Shown here: one piece after another, positions 25,901-38,200 of the stretch
Layout: each line of letters begins with the position of its first letter
Position numbering within the stretch: position 1 is the stretch's first letter
Assembly (NCBI GenBank): GCA_013399015.1
Contig: VWZX01009005.1
Coordinates: 602,433-666,432 of the forward strand
Direction: 5' to 3'
DNA: 64,000 nucleotides
Source of the DNA: Galbula dea
Lineage: Eukaryota > Chordata > Aves > Piciformes > Galbulidae
The notes under the pieces: generated by a model
Seen by the model: only the letters and a program-made list of their open reading frames with translations
What the model was told of the DNA's origin: nothing
Database searches by the model: none
Position numbers and translations under genes: made by a program

Positions 25901-27111
25901 ACAAGACAGAGTGTTGCAGCTCCAAAACTAGCATGTTGTGAATTAGTGCAAAGTCACACTCAGATTCAGGCTGTAACCCCATGCTGAACTAATAACCATC
26001 TAGTAACTGTATCTGATAAAGCATAGTCATGCTGCATTTAGATGTCTTTGACTTCCCACTCATTCCACTTCCGTTTACTGGCAAAAGTCTAAGGACAAGC
26101 TGTACATTTGCTGGTAAGGGAGGTACTGCAGCAATTTCAACACAGTGTGCACAAAGTGGGCTGTGTGTAAAGCCCATTCAGGCTTCATTTCAGACTCTGG
26201 CCTCCTGAGGGCAAGAGCTCAATGCAGCCTGAGCACACTCAGATCCCTGTCACAATGTACCTCTGGGCATGTAGAATTCGTTTTCCAGCACCGCGACATG
26301 CAGCTGTTTCTGCGCAGGTCTCTCTCACAGCCTCCAGCCTCCCCACCATTGGCTTTCTCTTCCTCACTCCCTCTAAGTGTGCAACTTTACTTCAAGAAGC
26401 CTGCAACCATCCTCTCTGGTCTCCCCTTGTTCCTCTATAAATTGGTGCCCAGCCTAAAGCCCTGGATGCCCCTACAGTTAGCACAACAGCAGGGCTGAGA
26501 AGTCAAGGGCATATGCACTGCCATGTCTCCCTGAAGCAAGACTGAAGCAAATGACCTGCATGCACAGGAAGGCCCCCACAGAGCTCTTGCTGCACCTGCT
26601 CTGTGGGCAGACTTACCAGCTTCCAAGGCTGTGAAGCTGCTAATCTATAAAATACATGAGTCATTAGGAAAAAAAAAATCTCATATCCTTCACCAGTTCA
26701 AAGTGTTTCCTAGAATTGCACCGACTGTGGGGCCTTGAAGACACAACTGTTTTCTGAAATTAAAAAAATTCACATTTTTGACCTTTCACAGCTCCTCCAG
26801 AAACACATCAGTATTTTGCTGTGTTTTTCATGTTCATAAAGTTTCTGAGCAGAAAATATGTACTAACAAAGGAGAAAACAGGAAAAGGAGAGCTGCAGCA
26901 GTTGTAAAGTTCATCTGTTACAATACAAAGTACACTGCTCTTGGAGACACTATGTGTATGAGCAGACTACTGAGGAAAAGGCAGGGGAGGGCAGACTTTC
27001 AGTCCACTGAGGACAAGGGAGCAACACTGGCACCATCTGACCTTGAAACTGTGACTGAAGAGAAAGATGACTTGAAACATCTTCTAATAGAGGCAATTTT
27101 TATCTTTGCAG
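22914..27111. other. Unique noncoding sequence, including an AT-rich homeodomain-motif stretch
   Basis: No gene is recognised. The part at 23160-23350 is rich in TTAAT/ATTAA cores and is listed separately as a possible regulatory element. Between 24.4 and 25.1 kb there are several overlapping open frames on both strands (up to 145 codons). They reflect locally GC-richer sequence and show no domain. A run of ten A is at 26669-26678. Confidence 0.5.
23160..23350. promoter_or_regulatory. Candidate noncoding regulatory element (homeodomain cores)
   Basis: Within about 190 bp there is a cluster of homeodomain-type core sites: gattaacaa, gttaaccgtgaagttaatag, cattaaccattaatc, aaaattaaaatgg and atgattaattc. 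The stretch is AT-rich compared with its flanks and free of simple repeats. Such composition is common in vertebrate conserved noncoding elements, but it is also seen by chance in AT-rich DNA. Nothing in a single sequence shows conservation. Confidence 0.22.
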
Positions 27112-27297
27112 CCCAAGAGGGACTCCATCCCCCTGGTGGAGGAGAGCACAAAGCCAGTTTGTCAGCCCGAGGTTCAAGAGTTTCTAGTAACGAGCCCAGA
27201 GAACAGGCCACGGGCAGCCTGGGCTCGAGGAACACAGGTGTTGGGGACACAGAGCAGCAGCTCCTCAGAGCTGGATGCTAATAAAAGCACCCTCTGA
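27112..27297 (+). CDS. Candidate terminal coding exon, protein not recognised
   Basis: A good 3' splice-site context precedes this frame: a possible branch site tctaat at 27083-27088, a pyrimidine-rich stretch atttttatctttgcag ending at 27111, then 61 open codons to TGA at 27295-27297. The frame begins PKRDSIPLVEESTKPVCQPE, continues with EVQEFLVTSPENRPR and ends in a serine-rich ELDANKSTL tail. The composition (acidic, proline and serine-rich, hydrophilic) would suit a cytoplasmic C-terminus. I do not recognise the protein, and I see no matching upstream exon in the window. A second plus-strand frame (26778-27281) and a minus-strand frame (26999-27250) are also open here, which argues that openness partly reflects low stop-codon density. 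Treat it as a hypothesis. Confidence 0.18.
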   Translation, partial: PKRDSIPLVEESTKPVCQPEVQEFLVTSPENRPRAAWARGTQVLGTQSSSSSELDANKSTL

Positions 27298-30200
27298 GCC
27301 CTGCAGCAACATGGGGCTGTTTAGGGGAGGAAGAGCCATGCATAGACATAGGTGCTCTGCAGCCTGCCATGGACTCTTGCTACGTGAGAACCATACACCG
27401 CTGGTGGCCTTGGAGGTGTAACATCAGTCCCAGGAGAAATTATTAACTGGTCAGGGCTTTGCATGGCTGTCACATGCATAACAAGCATGTTACAGCAGTA
27501 AACTGTTTCACTGATTTCTGCTCTACTGGGAAGTCAATGAAAATTGACAATATTCCCATGAGATTGTTGTTCCTCTATCACGTAGTCTAGAAACGTTTAT
27601 TCCTCTGGAAAAAAACGTATAGGAAGGGACAAGGCAAGAACTTTATTCTCTACATGTAAGTGAAAACAGTATTAAGAAAAGCTTTTGTCAGGTAGGACAC
27701 CCATTCAACGAGCACTATGCTTGACGAGATCCTTACAGGTCCTGCTACACTGGGTATACCAAAGTGAGAGAAGGATGCTTAATGCATTCATTTTCATTGC
27801 TGCCCCTCTTGGGAGAAGTGCTGGATTCTCCTTCTTTTTCTCCCTGGGCTAATCTGTTGGTGGATTACACCAGAAAAAGCCCTTTCATAAAGCTCTATTA
27901 GAATGCCAGTGCATGCAGAATGGGCTACTGAAATATTCCCAAAGCCACAGACAACGCTGACAATCCACAATATCTTAGCATAAGCTCTGACCCAGTGTAC
28001 TGCAAAACAGATGAATGGCACTTCCCCCAGGGCAGGAATCACTTCTGAAGCTGCTGACAACTCATTATCTCATTGCTATTCCACTCTTAATCACATTTTG
28101 AGATTAAACTTTTTTTAACCCAAATTCCAGCCTGAAGATGTCCAGAAAAAAAGACCCTTGACCTGTCTTCTGGAAGCCTTTTCAGCTCCTGGTGATGCTG
28201 CCTGTCGAGACGCTGCAGTGTTGGACGGAGCTAAGCCAGGCTCTGTTCCCCACTGCCCCGTGTGGACCCTGCCGCAGAGCAGAAAGCACAGCCTTCAGCC
28301 AGGGAAGGAGCTCACAGCAGGAGCAGCGTGCGTCTCCAAAGATTACCTCTGTTTGCTCCTGCTTAGCTCAGAAGCAGGAACAAAACAGCAGACACGCCAT
28401 TTAATCAGTTTTGGTATTGCACAACTGAAAGAGAATAGGAAAGCACCAGCAGGAACTGAGCCAAGTCGATAATGGAGGCCGATTAAGCAATACATGCACC
28501 TGGCTGTCAGAAGTGTAAGATACTCTCTTTTTTGTAATTACGAAGCAATTATGAAGTTAACAGCAATTCCAATAAGGATATGTATTTCACAATACAATTT
28601 TGTTCACAATGCATCAAGAACAGTCACACACCAAAGAGATACAGCTCTGAAACAAAACTGTCCTCAACCCTGAAGGCATAATGCTTTAAATGCCAGTCTT
28701 TGGTGGGGTGAGATCCTGCACTAAGCCATAATTAAATGATTAGCTACTAAAAGGATGTAACTGAAGGTGCACTTTAAAAAAATCCCACTTTTAAGTTAGG
28801 TAGTGGAAAACGAGATGAGATGAGTTGGTTTATACACACTCAGTTAGCTCATAATTCTGCAAAACTAGGACCAGTTTAAAGCTGGGTTTCAATATATCTG
28901 AAGATGTCAAAGTCTGTTCTGTATGGTCTGCATGAAAAGCTTTAATTTAGTTCTTCTTTATAGTGGTAAAATCAGGATTATCTCAGTTTATCCAATCAAT
29001 CAAAAGAGTAAACTGGGAACAGAAACTATTGTAAGGTCCAGAACAGATCCATCCCTGAATTTAAGATACTAAATCAAACTCAGATCTGCTGAAGTTCACA
29101 AAGTCTGACTTGCACTGAAATCCAACTTTGCTTCAAAATACTGATCTGCTATTTTGTGCCTGTTTTAAGAGAGAAAGCAACCCACTTGCTCCAAGTACCA
29201 CATGGCAGCACAAAGTGTTTCTCCTGTGATGGCACTGTACTGCCATGGCTTAGGGCCAGGAGTGAAGAGCATTGCATCATCAACATTTGCTAACAGAGAC
29301 TAGAGATTATTGAGCAAGTGACTCAGGTTGGCTGTTTCTGTACCCAGCCTGACCCCCTGCCTGAAACAGGCTGCCCAAGCATGCTTAGCAGCAGTGGCTG
29401 TGAGGATATCCCTTGGTGCCACTGAACTGGATTTCCAAGCACTGCAGAGTCACATCAACGCTGTAAGCTCTCCCACAGCCATACAGCCATCCAGACAGGC
29501 TGTGACATTTTAGCACTGTCTTCTACAGTACACTGCAGACAAGCCCATCCAGAGCCACAAAAGAAAGGGTGATCCAATCTATACAACCACAAACATGAAA
29601 CATTTAAACCCATGGGAGAGGAAGAGAGCACATACAACACTGGGTGAAGAAATGCTGCAACGTGTACATAAACTGCACTAATTTTCTTCTTTAAGGGACT
29701 TCCTGAGCAAGAGCATCCAGATAGGAAGTCTTCCATCAAACCGAGTGTAAATCTTCTCACTGTCTCTTTTTCACATCTCCTTTCAGGCTTTATTTCATTC
29801 AAGTAGTGAAACCTGTTATGGTTTACTTTGATAAAGGTAGAGCCAGCCACTAAGTGTGTTCAGGCAGCAGGGGTGTTTGACTGTCTCTCGCTGCATTACC
29901 AGGGCTGAAAAGGTGCTGTTGTGGTTTGATACTTAAAGGCATATGTGATTCTGTCAAGACATACTCAAATTTCTAAGTGCTCTATAAAGATTAAATAATT
30001 AATTATCTGGACTTCTGGAAGAAAGATAATCAAGCATTATTCCCATTAACCAAACAATGAGAATATTTTTGTAACGAGCCATGCTTATAAGACCTACCCA
30101 AGGTCTGCTGTGAGCTAGTGACTGTAAGCACAGGTACTCTGAGAATCAAAGATTTACTTGTCCCAGGCAGCATTCTTACCATCAGTGTAGCTAATACCCT

Positions 30201-31872
30201 CTAATAAATGGGTATGAAAAGGTCTCAAATGCATGGAAGACATGTAAGAATATGTGTGAGCTGCCTTTTAAGTACCCAGAGCTGAGCAGAATTTGGAGGG
30301 CTCAGAGGGGAAACAAGGTGGCCACAGAAAACTCTTACTGTTCCATTCTCTTTTCCTCTTCATCTCCTTTGACCATCAAGCATCACTAAAGACTTTTTCT
30401 CTTCAAATTATTTATGGGATGAATTTTTAGCAATTAGAGCTAAAGTAATGGTTGTATATACATATGTATATATGTGTGTGCTTATGTGCGTGGACACTTA
30501 AAGAGAGAATTGCCATCACTAGTCTTCTTAAATTTAGTAAAGGCTGCAGTACCACATCAATACAACACCTTAGTGCCTCTCCCTCTAGTCTCCTGATACA
30601 TCACCTTTTTAGTTATGCTTTATCTATGTTTAGATCACATCTCTAGGGCAAAGACTACATCCTTTATATATTTCTCTGATGTGCTTTTGAGATTAGAGAC
30701 ACTGAGTCAAAATAAGTCTTTCCAATAAAAGCATGCTACATTTTTGTGTTACACGGTGGGTGCTTGGCAGTGAGAAGCTTTAAAAGTAAAGAATTGGAAA
30801 ACAAACAATGGTTCACCTTTAAATTGCATAATTTCAGTGCATTTCACATGCTGTGCTGTTGCTTTAGTAAGAGCCACACAGCACAGAGCAGACCCAAGAA
30901 GGGCAACATAATAGAGAGCTCAGCAGTCAGACAACCCACTAAACGACTTCCCCAGGAGCCAAAGTCACCCAATGCTGATGCCTGGATAAAGCTCTGCACC
31001 AAACTCCTGCAGGCCAAGTGGCTCAGCAGAGGGCACCTGCACAGCTCTTAGGAGGCTCAAAGGCCTTCAGAACGATAGCCTTGCACACAACGCTCTCTTC
31101 CTATCTCTTGCTGGTGCATTTATTTCCCTACGGGCTCTCTCTCTCACCAGTCTTCTTTCTATAGGCAATTTAATAAAACAAGCCACAGGTGCCCTGGTGC
31201 TGTCTCCATACCATCTGGCAGAGCCCCACTGGTACTATCTGTTCAAACCAACAGAAATTCATCCTGGTTTGATTGGGATGGCAAAGGCAGGACCCCTTGT
31301 GTGACCAATGGACCCTTTGGGTCACAAGGTGTACATGCTGTTTCCCAGGCAGAGCTGCCAGAGCTGTCCCAGAGAGATGACACTCTCAGCCCACCCCCAG
31401 CAGATCAGATCTGCAGGGTCCCCATACTGAATATTCCAACTGGGTATGGTTCGTTTTCTCTCTGTATCATGTTTAAAGGCAGTATTAATCTTGTCACATC
31501 TCGCAGTTTCTCTGTGGTAGGTTGCTGAGGATGATGCTGGAATATTTATTTCACCCTTTTGTTAAAAAGGATTACAGGTTTTTGGATAAGCCTGTCATGG
31601 TTTGTAGAAACAGAAAGGAAAAAAACAAGTTGGTCCAAAGTTAAGGGAAAGGGATACAGGATGAGAACACTTCTGAGGCACCTGGATTTGCACCAAAAAG
31701 GGTTTGCTCCCATCATCAATAGTTTTGACACTATTGCCTCCCACTTTGACAGCACTGGCTTGCACACCAAATGGCTCTGCAGCTTTTGTGCATACAACTT
31801 TCTGGGAATTTGTCTTCATATTTTGATACAAACTGCTAGAACTAGGCAGTTTCCCCCTGCCTGCACTCGGCT
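27298..31872. other. Unique noncoding sequence
   Basis: No gene or repeat family is recognised in about 4.6 kb. The part at 28500-28620 is AT-rich with homeodomain-like cores (gtaattacgaagcaattatg), and 29990-30010 holds ataattaattat. A perfect 18-bp palindrome tatatacatatgtatata lies at 30455-30472 and runs into a short TG stretch. It is simple TA/TG sequence. Open frames reach 131 codons and have no domain. Confidence 0.55.
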
Positions 31873-31895
31873 CCCCCCCCCCCCCCCCCCCCCCC
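31873..31895 (+). repeat. Uninterrupted run of 23 C
   Basis: Between ctcggct and gcttg there are 23 consecutive C (G on the minus strand). Long C/G homopolymers are rare in vertebrate DNA compared with A/T runs, are very slippage-prone, and can form G-quadruplex or i-motif structures. The exact length in the assembly may be a sequencing artefact. Confidence 0.93.
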
Positions 31896-34539
31896 GCTTG
31901 TTTTCTTTTAATATAATATCATTGCTTAATGGAAGTTGCTAGGATTTGTGTTGACTTGGGTCACCCAAGTTCTGTTGAAAGAGGAAAGACATCCAGTGGC
32001 ACTGACAGCTTCTGCTTTGGAACAAACATTAACAGAGAATGGCTGATGTTTCCTGGCACTGCACGGGTCTGATAGGATGCAGTAGCTTATTTACAGTGTG
32101 GTGACCTCACCTGCTTTGAGGAAGGAGTTTATACTGCCTGCACATCACCCCTGCTCTGGTCAGGCATGAAGCTCATGTAAGCTTACTGCACCCAGTACTT
32201 GTCATTCCCACATTTGCTGGGATGAAGAGCGTGGTGGGACACAGCATCACAGTCAGCCCAACACTGACCTAAGATGGTATCAGTGTGGAAAGATATGGTC
32301 CTGTCCTGCCTATCACCTCTGCTCATACCTTCCTGCCACCCGCCTGGTGTCAGATCAAGGGCTCATGAAGCTATGGGATTAATTGCTTCTGAGCATCAAC
32401 CGTCTGGAGGCTAAGCCTTGCCCCACTAATTCATTTCCATCTAGACTTGCAAGCTAGTCCAACATGCATCATGGCCATAGGACTCTCACACAGCACTCTG
32501 AGACCCATGAACCAAAGAAAATGCAGGAACAATCTCTACTGATGGCAGCATGATTTTGAGTGAACCTGATGGTAGCCTGACAGTGCCATCTGAGGTCTGG
32601 ATATGGTAGAGAATGCTCTGCCCCTACTGTAGCGGTACAGCACTGGATCTGGGCAGTGTTTGTTTTTTTAAAGACTTCTGAAGTGTGCTTAGTTTCCAGT
32701 GAAATCTGCTCTTCCACATTTGCAGAAATTGTAAAAATACAATTTTGATCCAGTTAAAGTGTTCAGCCTTTTTACCTTTTTTTTTCCCCTTGATTTTACC
32801 TTTCAGCCAGATTTCCCAAGAGAACAGGTTATGGAAGGTGTCAGGGGATGTTGTGATCAAGGAGATGGGAGCATGGAAAAGAGCTGAGGTTACAGCAGTA
32901 GTAAGGTGGTAGATTAACTGCAAGTTGGAGGGAGGCAGGGACTTACAAAGGAGCTGAAGATACCAAGTGGTAGAGGAAGCCACATGGGATATGGTGGAGA
33001 GACTGGGATGGTTTCAGTGTGGTGGCAGGAGATGAAGGACACAAATTTGTAAGAAATAGGGCTTTTTAAATTCCACAGCTCATGGAACAAACAACTTTTG
33101 GAATCCAGGCATTTTATTCAAAAATTCACCAAACAAATCCAGCTATTGCTGAACGCTGTGAGAAATGGATTTATCATGTGAACTCAGCCCTCCAACTGGT
33201 CCCTGACTCTGAACAAGAGGCCAAACCAAAGCCACAGATCCAAAATACCCTAAATCTGGGGAACTTGAAATCCTCCAGTAAAAAATGTAAACATCAGCAT
33301 ATCAGACCAGCCATCCTGTTGTGGACATTGAATGAAGGCTATTTCCCTTGACACCAGGCTACTCATCTACAGTGGTAGCTGGCTACATCTACAGTCCTGC
33401 TCTCACACAGCTGCTGACCCCAGATCAGCCCACCAACACAGCAGCATAAGGAAAGGCAGGAATAAATTACTTGCTCCCACCATCCCTGGACATGATGGGA
33501 ACTAGCCACCAGCTGGCTACCAGCAGCCTGAGCAGGGGTGTGGATCCAGTGAGCAGTACTCAGTACCAGGTATTCATCACTTCCTTCAAATCAAATGTGG
33601 GGCTAGGACCAGGAGGAATCCTTGCATTAGCAAGGTACATTGTAACATTACAGATTTGGGGCTCTTTCTAAGCTCCTAAAGCAGAGATCTCAGAGTGCAG
33701 TACCTTGCTCACCCTTCCCTGTTCCTGGGCAGCCCTTCCCATGCACTTTTGATCCCATATGAGAGATATGGCCCTTGCCAGGTTTGTAATTCCTCTTGAC
33801 AAGCACACTATGAATTCCTGTCCTGCCTGAGAAAAGGATACTGGTTGCTATCCTTTCCACAATGTGCTGACTTTGCTATAGTGCCTGTGGGCAGATTATA
33901 GTAAATTTACTGCCCTTCTCAAAGAGTATTTCCTTAAGTGCAGTGAGCTGTCTGCAGAGAGGTATGGACAGTTCCTGTCCCTTTCCTTCTCTCTACCAGC
34001 CAATTTGCACGGTAAGATGAGATCTTAAAAACAGAAAATTAGCATCCTTACTAATGACCTGTACTAAGCGTCTCAGTTAGAGGAGTGCCTAGGGGGCCTT
34101 AACCAAAGCTGTACTTCTGTTGCACCAAACTTGCCAAGATGCTGCTCCTCACCCTAGAAGCACACAGATGCTGTGAGGGGTTACTAGAGACCCACAGTGC
34201 TAATCTGACTCAGGTTGGTTTTCAGAGGGGAAAACTGAAGAACTGTAACTGCCAGCTGTGACCTGGGAAGAAGAGCCAGTGTTATTGCAACCCTTCTAGG
34301 AACTTACCCTCCACTTACTCATCAGATTCATTTTGGATTTCCCTTCCATAGAGCTTTGCTACTAAATGCCTTGGGAAAATACTCTGCATTATGTGAAGTA
34401 CACATCCCCAAGGTTTGGTCCCACTTTGGAACTCTGTGCAGTGGTTTTCCTCTTCCCTTAATTGGCAAAATTGAGATTCCTGTTTTTGATATGAAGGTGG
34501 TGAACAAGAAAAGGAGTCTGAATACATAATATACCTAAA
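31896..34539. other. Unique noncoding sequence
   Basis: No gene or repeat family is recognised. Open frames are at most 119 codons (minus strand 32624-32983) and lack domain features. A T-rich run lies at 32770-32785. Confidence 0.55.
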
Positions 34540-35236
34540 CACAAATACAGGCTGAGTCATGAGTGGATTGAGAGCAGTCCTGCAGGTAAGAACTTGGGGG
34601 TACTGGTGGATAAAAAACTGAATATGAGGCAGCAATGTGTGGTTGCAGCCCAGAAAGCCACTTGCATCCTGGGCTACATAGTAGAAGTACACTTTGCAGG
34701 TCAAGGGAGGTGATTCTTGCCTCTACTCTTATGAGACCTCACATGGAGTACTGTGTCCAGCTCTGAGACCCTCAGCACAAGGACATGGACCTGTTTGAGT
34801 AGGTCCAGAGGAGGACCTCGAAGATGATCAGGGGGCTGGAGCACTTTGCCTGTGAGGACAGGCTGAGAGAGTTGGAGTCATTCAGCTTGGAGAAGAGAAG
34901 GCTTCAGGGACACCTTACAGCAGCTTTCTAGCCTACAGTTAAGATGAGGAGGGACTCTTTATCAGGGAGTGATAGGACAAGAGGTAACAGTCTCAAGCTG
35001 AAATAGAGTAGAATTAGATTGGATATTAGGAAGAAATTCTTTACTGTGAGGGTGGTGAGGCACTGGAATAGGTTGCCTGGAGAAGTTGTGGATGTCCCAT
35101 TCCTGGAAGTGTTTTAAGACCAGACTGGATGGGGCTTTGAGCAACGTGGTCTAGTGGAAGGTGTCCCCACCCATGTCAGGGTGATTGGAACCAGATGGTC
35201 TTTAAAGGTCCCTTTCAGCCCAAACCATTCTATGAC
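34540..35236 (+). mobile_element. CR1 LINE 3' portion, 5'-truncated
   Basis: The copy begins in ORF2 at the block reading caaatacaggctgagtcatg and gagtggattgagagcagtcc. It continues through the 'gcagcccagaaagcca', 'gggaggtgattct' and 'ctctactcttatgagacctc' blocks, then 'gtccagaggaggacc' and 'ctggagcac'. It passes the C-terminal coding block (attggatattaggaagaaat, tctttactgtgagggtggtg, tgatgtcccattcctggaag type) and 'aacgtggtctag' where ORF2 stops. It ends in the 3' UTR with 'ttcagcccaaaccattctatgac' at about 35235. It is diverged, with frameshifts and a small deletion near 34670-34700, so it is not coding. A full CR1 is several kilobases, so most of the 5' end is missing. Confidence 0.95.
34560..35156 (+). 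pseudogene. CR1 ORF2 C-terminal remnant (broken)
   Basis: This is the coding part of the CR1 copy that carries it. In CR1, ORF2 encodes an endonuclease and reverse transcriptase used for target-primed retrotransposition; only the region downstream of the reverse transcriptase core remains here. No open frame spans the segment. Relative to the family there is a shortened block near 34675-34705 and indels before 34940, so the frame is lost. The family stop codon corresponds to the tag in gtggtctagtgg at 35147-35158. The antisense open frames across this segment are shadows. Confidence 0.8.
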
Positions 35237-38200
35237 AAGCAGAGGGAAACTCTGCAAATCATCCTGTTCCTCATGAATGAAAGCTAAGCTGGGATGATGT
35301 GATAGCACAGTTATTGTCAGCAGAGGATCTACAGCTAAAGTGAATGGGATTATGGAAAACTTGCAAATACCAGCTGAGAGAAGAGTTAGGAAGCTTGCAA
35401 AGGAACAAGGCTTTGGTGCAAGAGTAGATTGGAAAGATGCTAAATGTCTCAGAAACTCAAGGACATAACAAAATATTAATAAGCACCAACAAGCAACAAA
35501 GAAATCCATTATGTATAGGGAAGAGAAATAATTATACATGCAAGATCAAAGAAGATATTCACACTAAAGTTTCTTAAGAGACAGGAGAGTGGAGAGTAAT
35601 TGACTGTCTAGACAGCCCCTGCTCAAACACTGAAATTCTTTGATTTCAGTGAGGAGCAAGTAGGTCATACTGGCTAAACACGGTGATCTCATGGAAGGAC
35701 CTCCAAGAAGACAGCAGGAGGGATGCACAACCACAAAGAAGGTGGATCTTGGTGCTACCAGGGACCAAACTGTGGATACTAGGCTGAAAACCCAAAGCCC
35801 AAGACTCTTCTGAAGGCACCAGGGAGACCCCCACTCCAAAGGCTGGGATTCAGCTTAGGGCAATCTACATTTTCTGTATGGATTCACTTCAACTCTGCAA
35901 TAAGCTCTGCTTTATTAGATATCTCCTCATGTTTGCCACAGCATACTATGGTCCCACCAGAAGAGAGTCAGGTGACGCTGAGCATCCCAGGAGGCCAGCA
36001 GTACTCAACCCTGGGGTGGGGTCTCTGGGCACAAAGACCCCTTCCTCAGCAGCCCTAGGGTCCAAGGAGGGACACGACTCTCTGGATTTGAGTGTCAGTG
36101 GAAGCTGGGGAACTGTCACAGCCCAAGGGTGAATGTACAGTTTACATAGGGCAGCACAATGCCTCTGGCTCACCTGACCAGACCCTGACAGAAAATGAAA
36201 CAGCCCTCTAAATCAGGGATTTTTAGGTGACACCAGAGTGAGTAACACTTAACAAGTGTTCAGAAGCACAACAAAGAGACACAAGGATGGAACACAGCCT
36301 TGCTCAGTTCACTTAAGACCAGCTGATTACTGCTTCCCCAGCAGAGCTGCTGCTGTCACTGGTGGCACCAGCACAGCCATCCCACTCTCCTCCTACCACA
36401 AGCATATGATCCGCCTCCAACGGACCAGGCTGAGTTCATGCTCAGTGCCTGCACCCAACAGCTCTTCCTTCCTCTTCTCACACCCTCCCACGGGCATGCT
36501 GAGCACACAGCAAAACCTCCCTGCACCAGCCATTTTCCTCCCTGCTAAGCTTCATCAGTCTTTAAAAGAAACATGCAAACACACAGAAAAGAGAACCTAA
36601 GTTCCCAGATTTCAACAGGAAGCTCTGATGAGTGTTTGTTTTTCTTTTCAGTGTGGTATGCACGCTTTTAGTGGAATCAGAGTGCATTTCCCCACTGAGT
36701 AAAGCATTTGCTTTAAAGGCAGAGGCCTCACTGTTATTACTGCTGTGGAGAGGAGAGGAGAGGAGAGGAGAGGGAAAAAAAATTATGACCAAGAATGAAA
36801 ATCAAGTACACATTGGTAGTTTAAGTAAAAAGTCTGTTCTAATGATGTTGTGCCAGCATATTAGCCACATAAGGACTGCATGGATTTCTTTCACTTACAC
36901 TGGTCTGAAATATTGAAGGTGATTTGCTTGACATGTAGAAGTGGGTTAAGCACTCATCTCAAACCTGTATCAGATGCATGAGGAGAAGCTTTTCAGCTTT
37001 CCCTTACTGTTGTGAGCTAGTGGACGATCACAAGACATTTCCTAAGGCTCCAGGCCCCAACCCTCCTGGCAGCACAGGGTGAACTGCTGTATGCATAGAA
37101 GGTTCATGATGGCATGTGCACCACTGTACCTGGCCCTGGACCTGTAAATATCAAGGTAACCATGTGAAATGCAGGGCGGGGGGAAAGGAAACCAGATGGG
37201 ATACACTGCCCACTGAAAGAAAAGAGTCTGGAAATACCATGAGCACTTGGATAATGCAAAAAGCAACTTGCATCTGTAAGGAAGGGTGTGGTTAAAGGAC
37301 TAGGCACAGAATGATGTGATGCTGTAAATGGACAAATCAGGACTAGTGAGCTCTTGCTGTGAACCCCACTGTGAAACAGCGTACAAAAGGCTGCTACAGC
37401 AAATGCAGTCTATTGGCCATCACTGCCAACCTTTCACACAACTCATTAGGGAAAGGTCATGGGTTATTTTCATTTTAATTCCCAAGGATATACTTAGTTT
37501 GTTTCACACACTTCCACACACAATTTGAATCTACACATTCAGATCTCTCCATGCTTATAAACACAGCCATACATAGCATGTATTCCTTTCTGCTCTTTAC
37601 TTACAAAGCAAAACACAAAGCCATAAAATGCCTTTTTGAACTCCAGCTGTGCCACTTTATGGAAGCATTTGAAAACTATTTCTTTTAGAGAATCTGCTAA
37701 AGGTCTCTGGTATATTATCCCTGTTTTGAAGATTGATTCAGGATGATACTCTTACCACTTAGCACATCTGGAGTGTTGCTGTGCTCCCGGAGTAGGAGCA
37801 GAGTCCATGGGACTGCTTGTGGAAGACAACTGAACAGCCAAGGGACACTCAAACTGTGGTTAGGAAGCCCACCAGAATGCTGAACCAGCGGACTTTATCC
37901 CCAAACCAGCCCCCACTGGCAGCTTCCCACGCTACTTCACTGTCAGTGTTTTTGGTAAGACTTTGGTCTCTCTCTCTTTTTATTATTTTGTCTCCTCTTC
38001 ATTACAAGGACCATCACTGTAATTTTCCTGTCCTGGAGGAGGTCACCTGCTTGTTAATAGCATGGTATTTTCCTTGTTGTAGCAAATTCTGGATCCTGCT
38101 TTTAACATACTATATAACAGCTGCTTCAGGATAGTTTATCCCTCTTGCAGAGGAGATAACAGGACTTTGATGTTAAGGGACCTATCCAAAGTTGTGCAGT

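Noticed and set aside
26778..27281. 167-codon plus-strand open frame
   Set aside because: No recognisable domain or signal. It overlaps the candidate exon in another frame and a minus-strand open frame, so low stop density explains it. Its first part runs through AT-rich sequence with unlikely codon choice.
30455..30472. 18-bp perfect palindrome tatatacatatgtatata
   Set aside because: It is TA/TG simple sequence, for which perfect palindromes are expected, so not a specific site.
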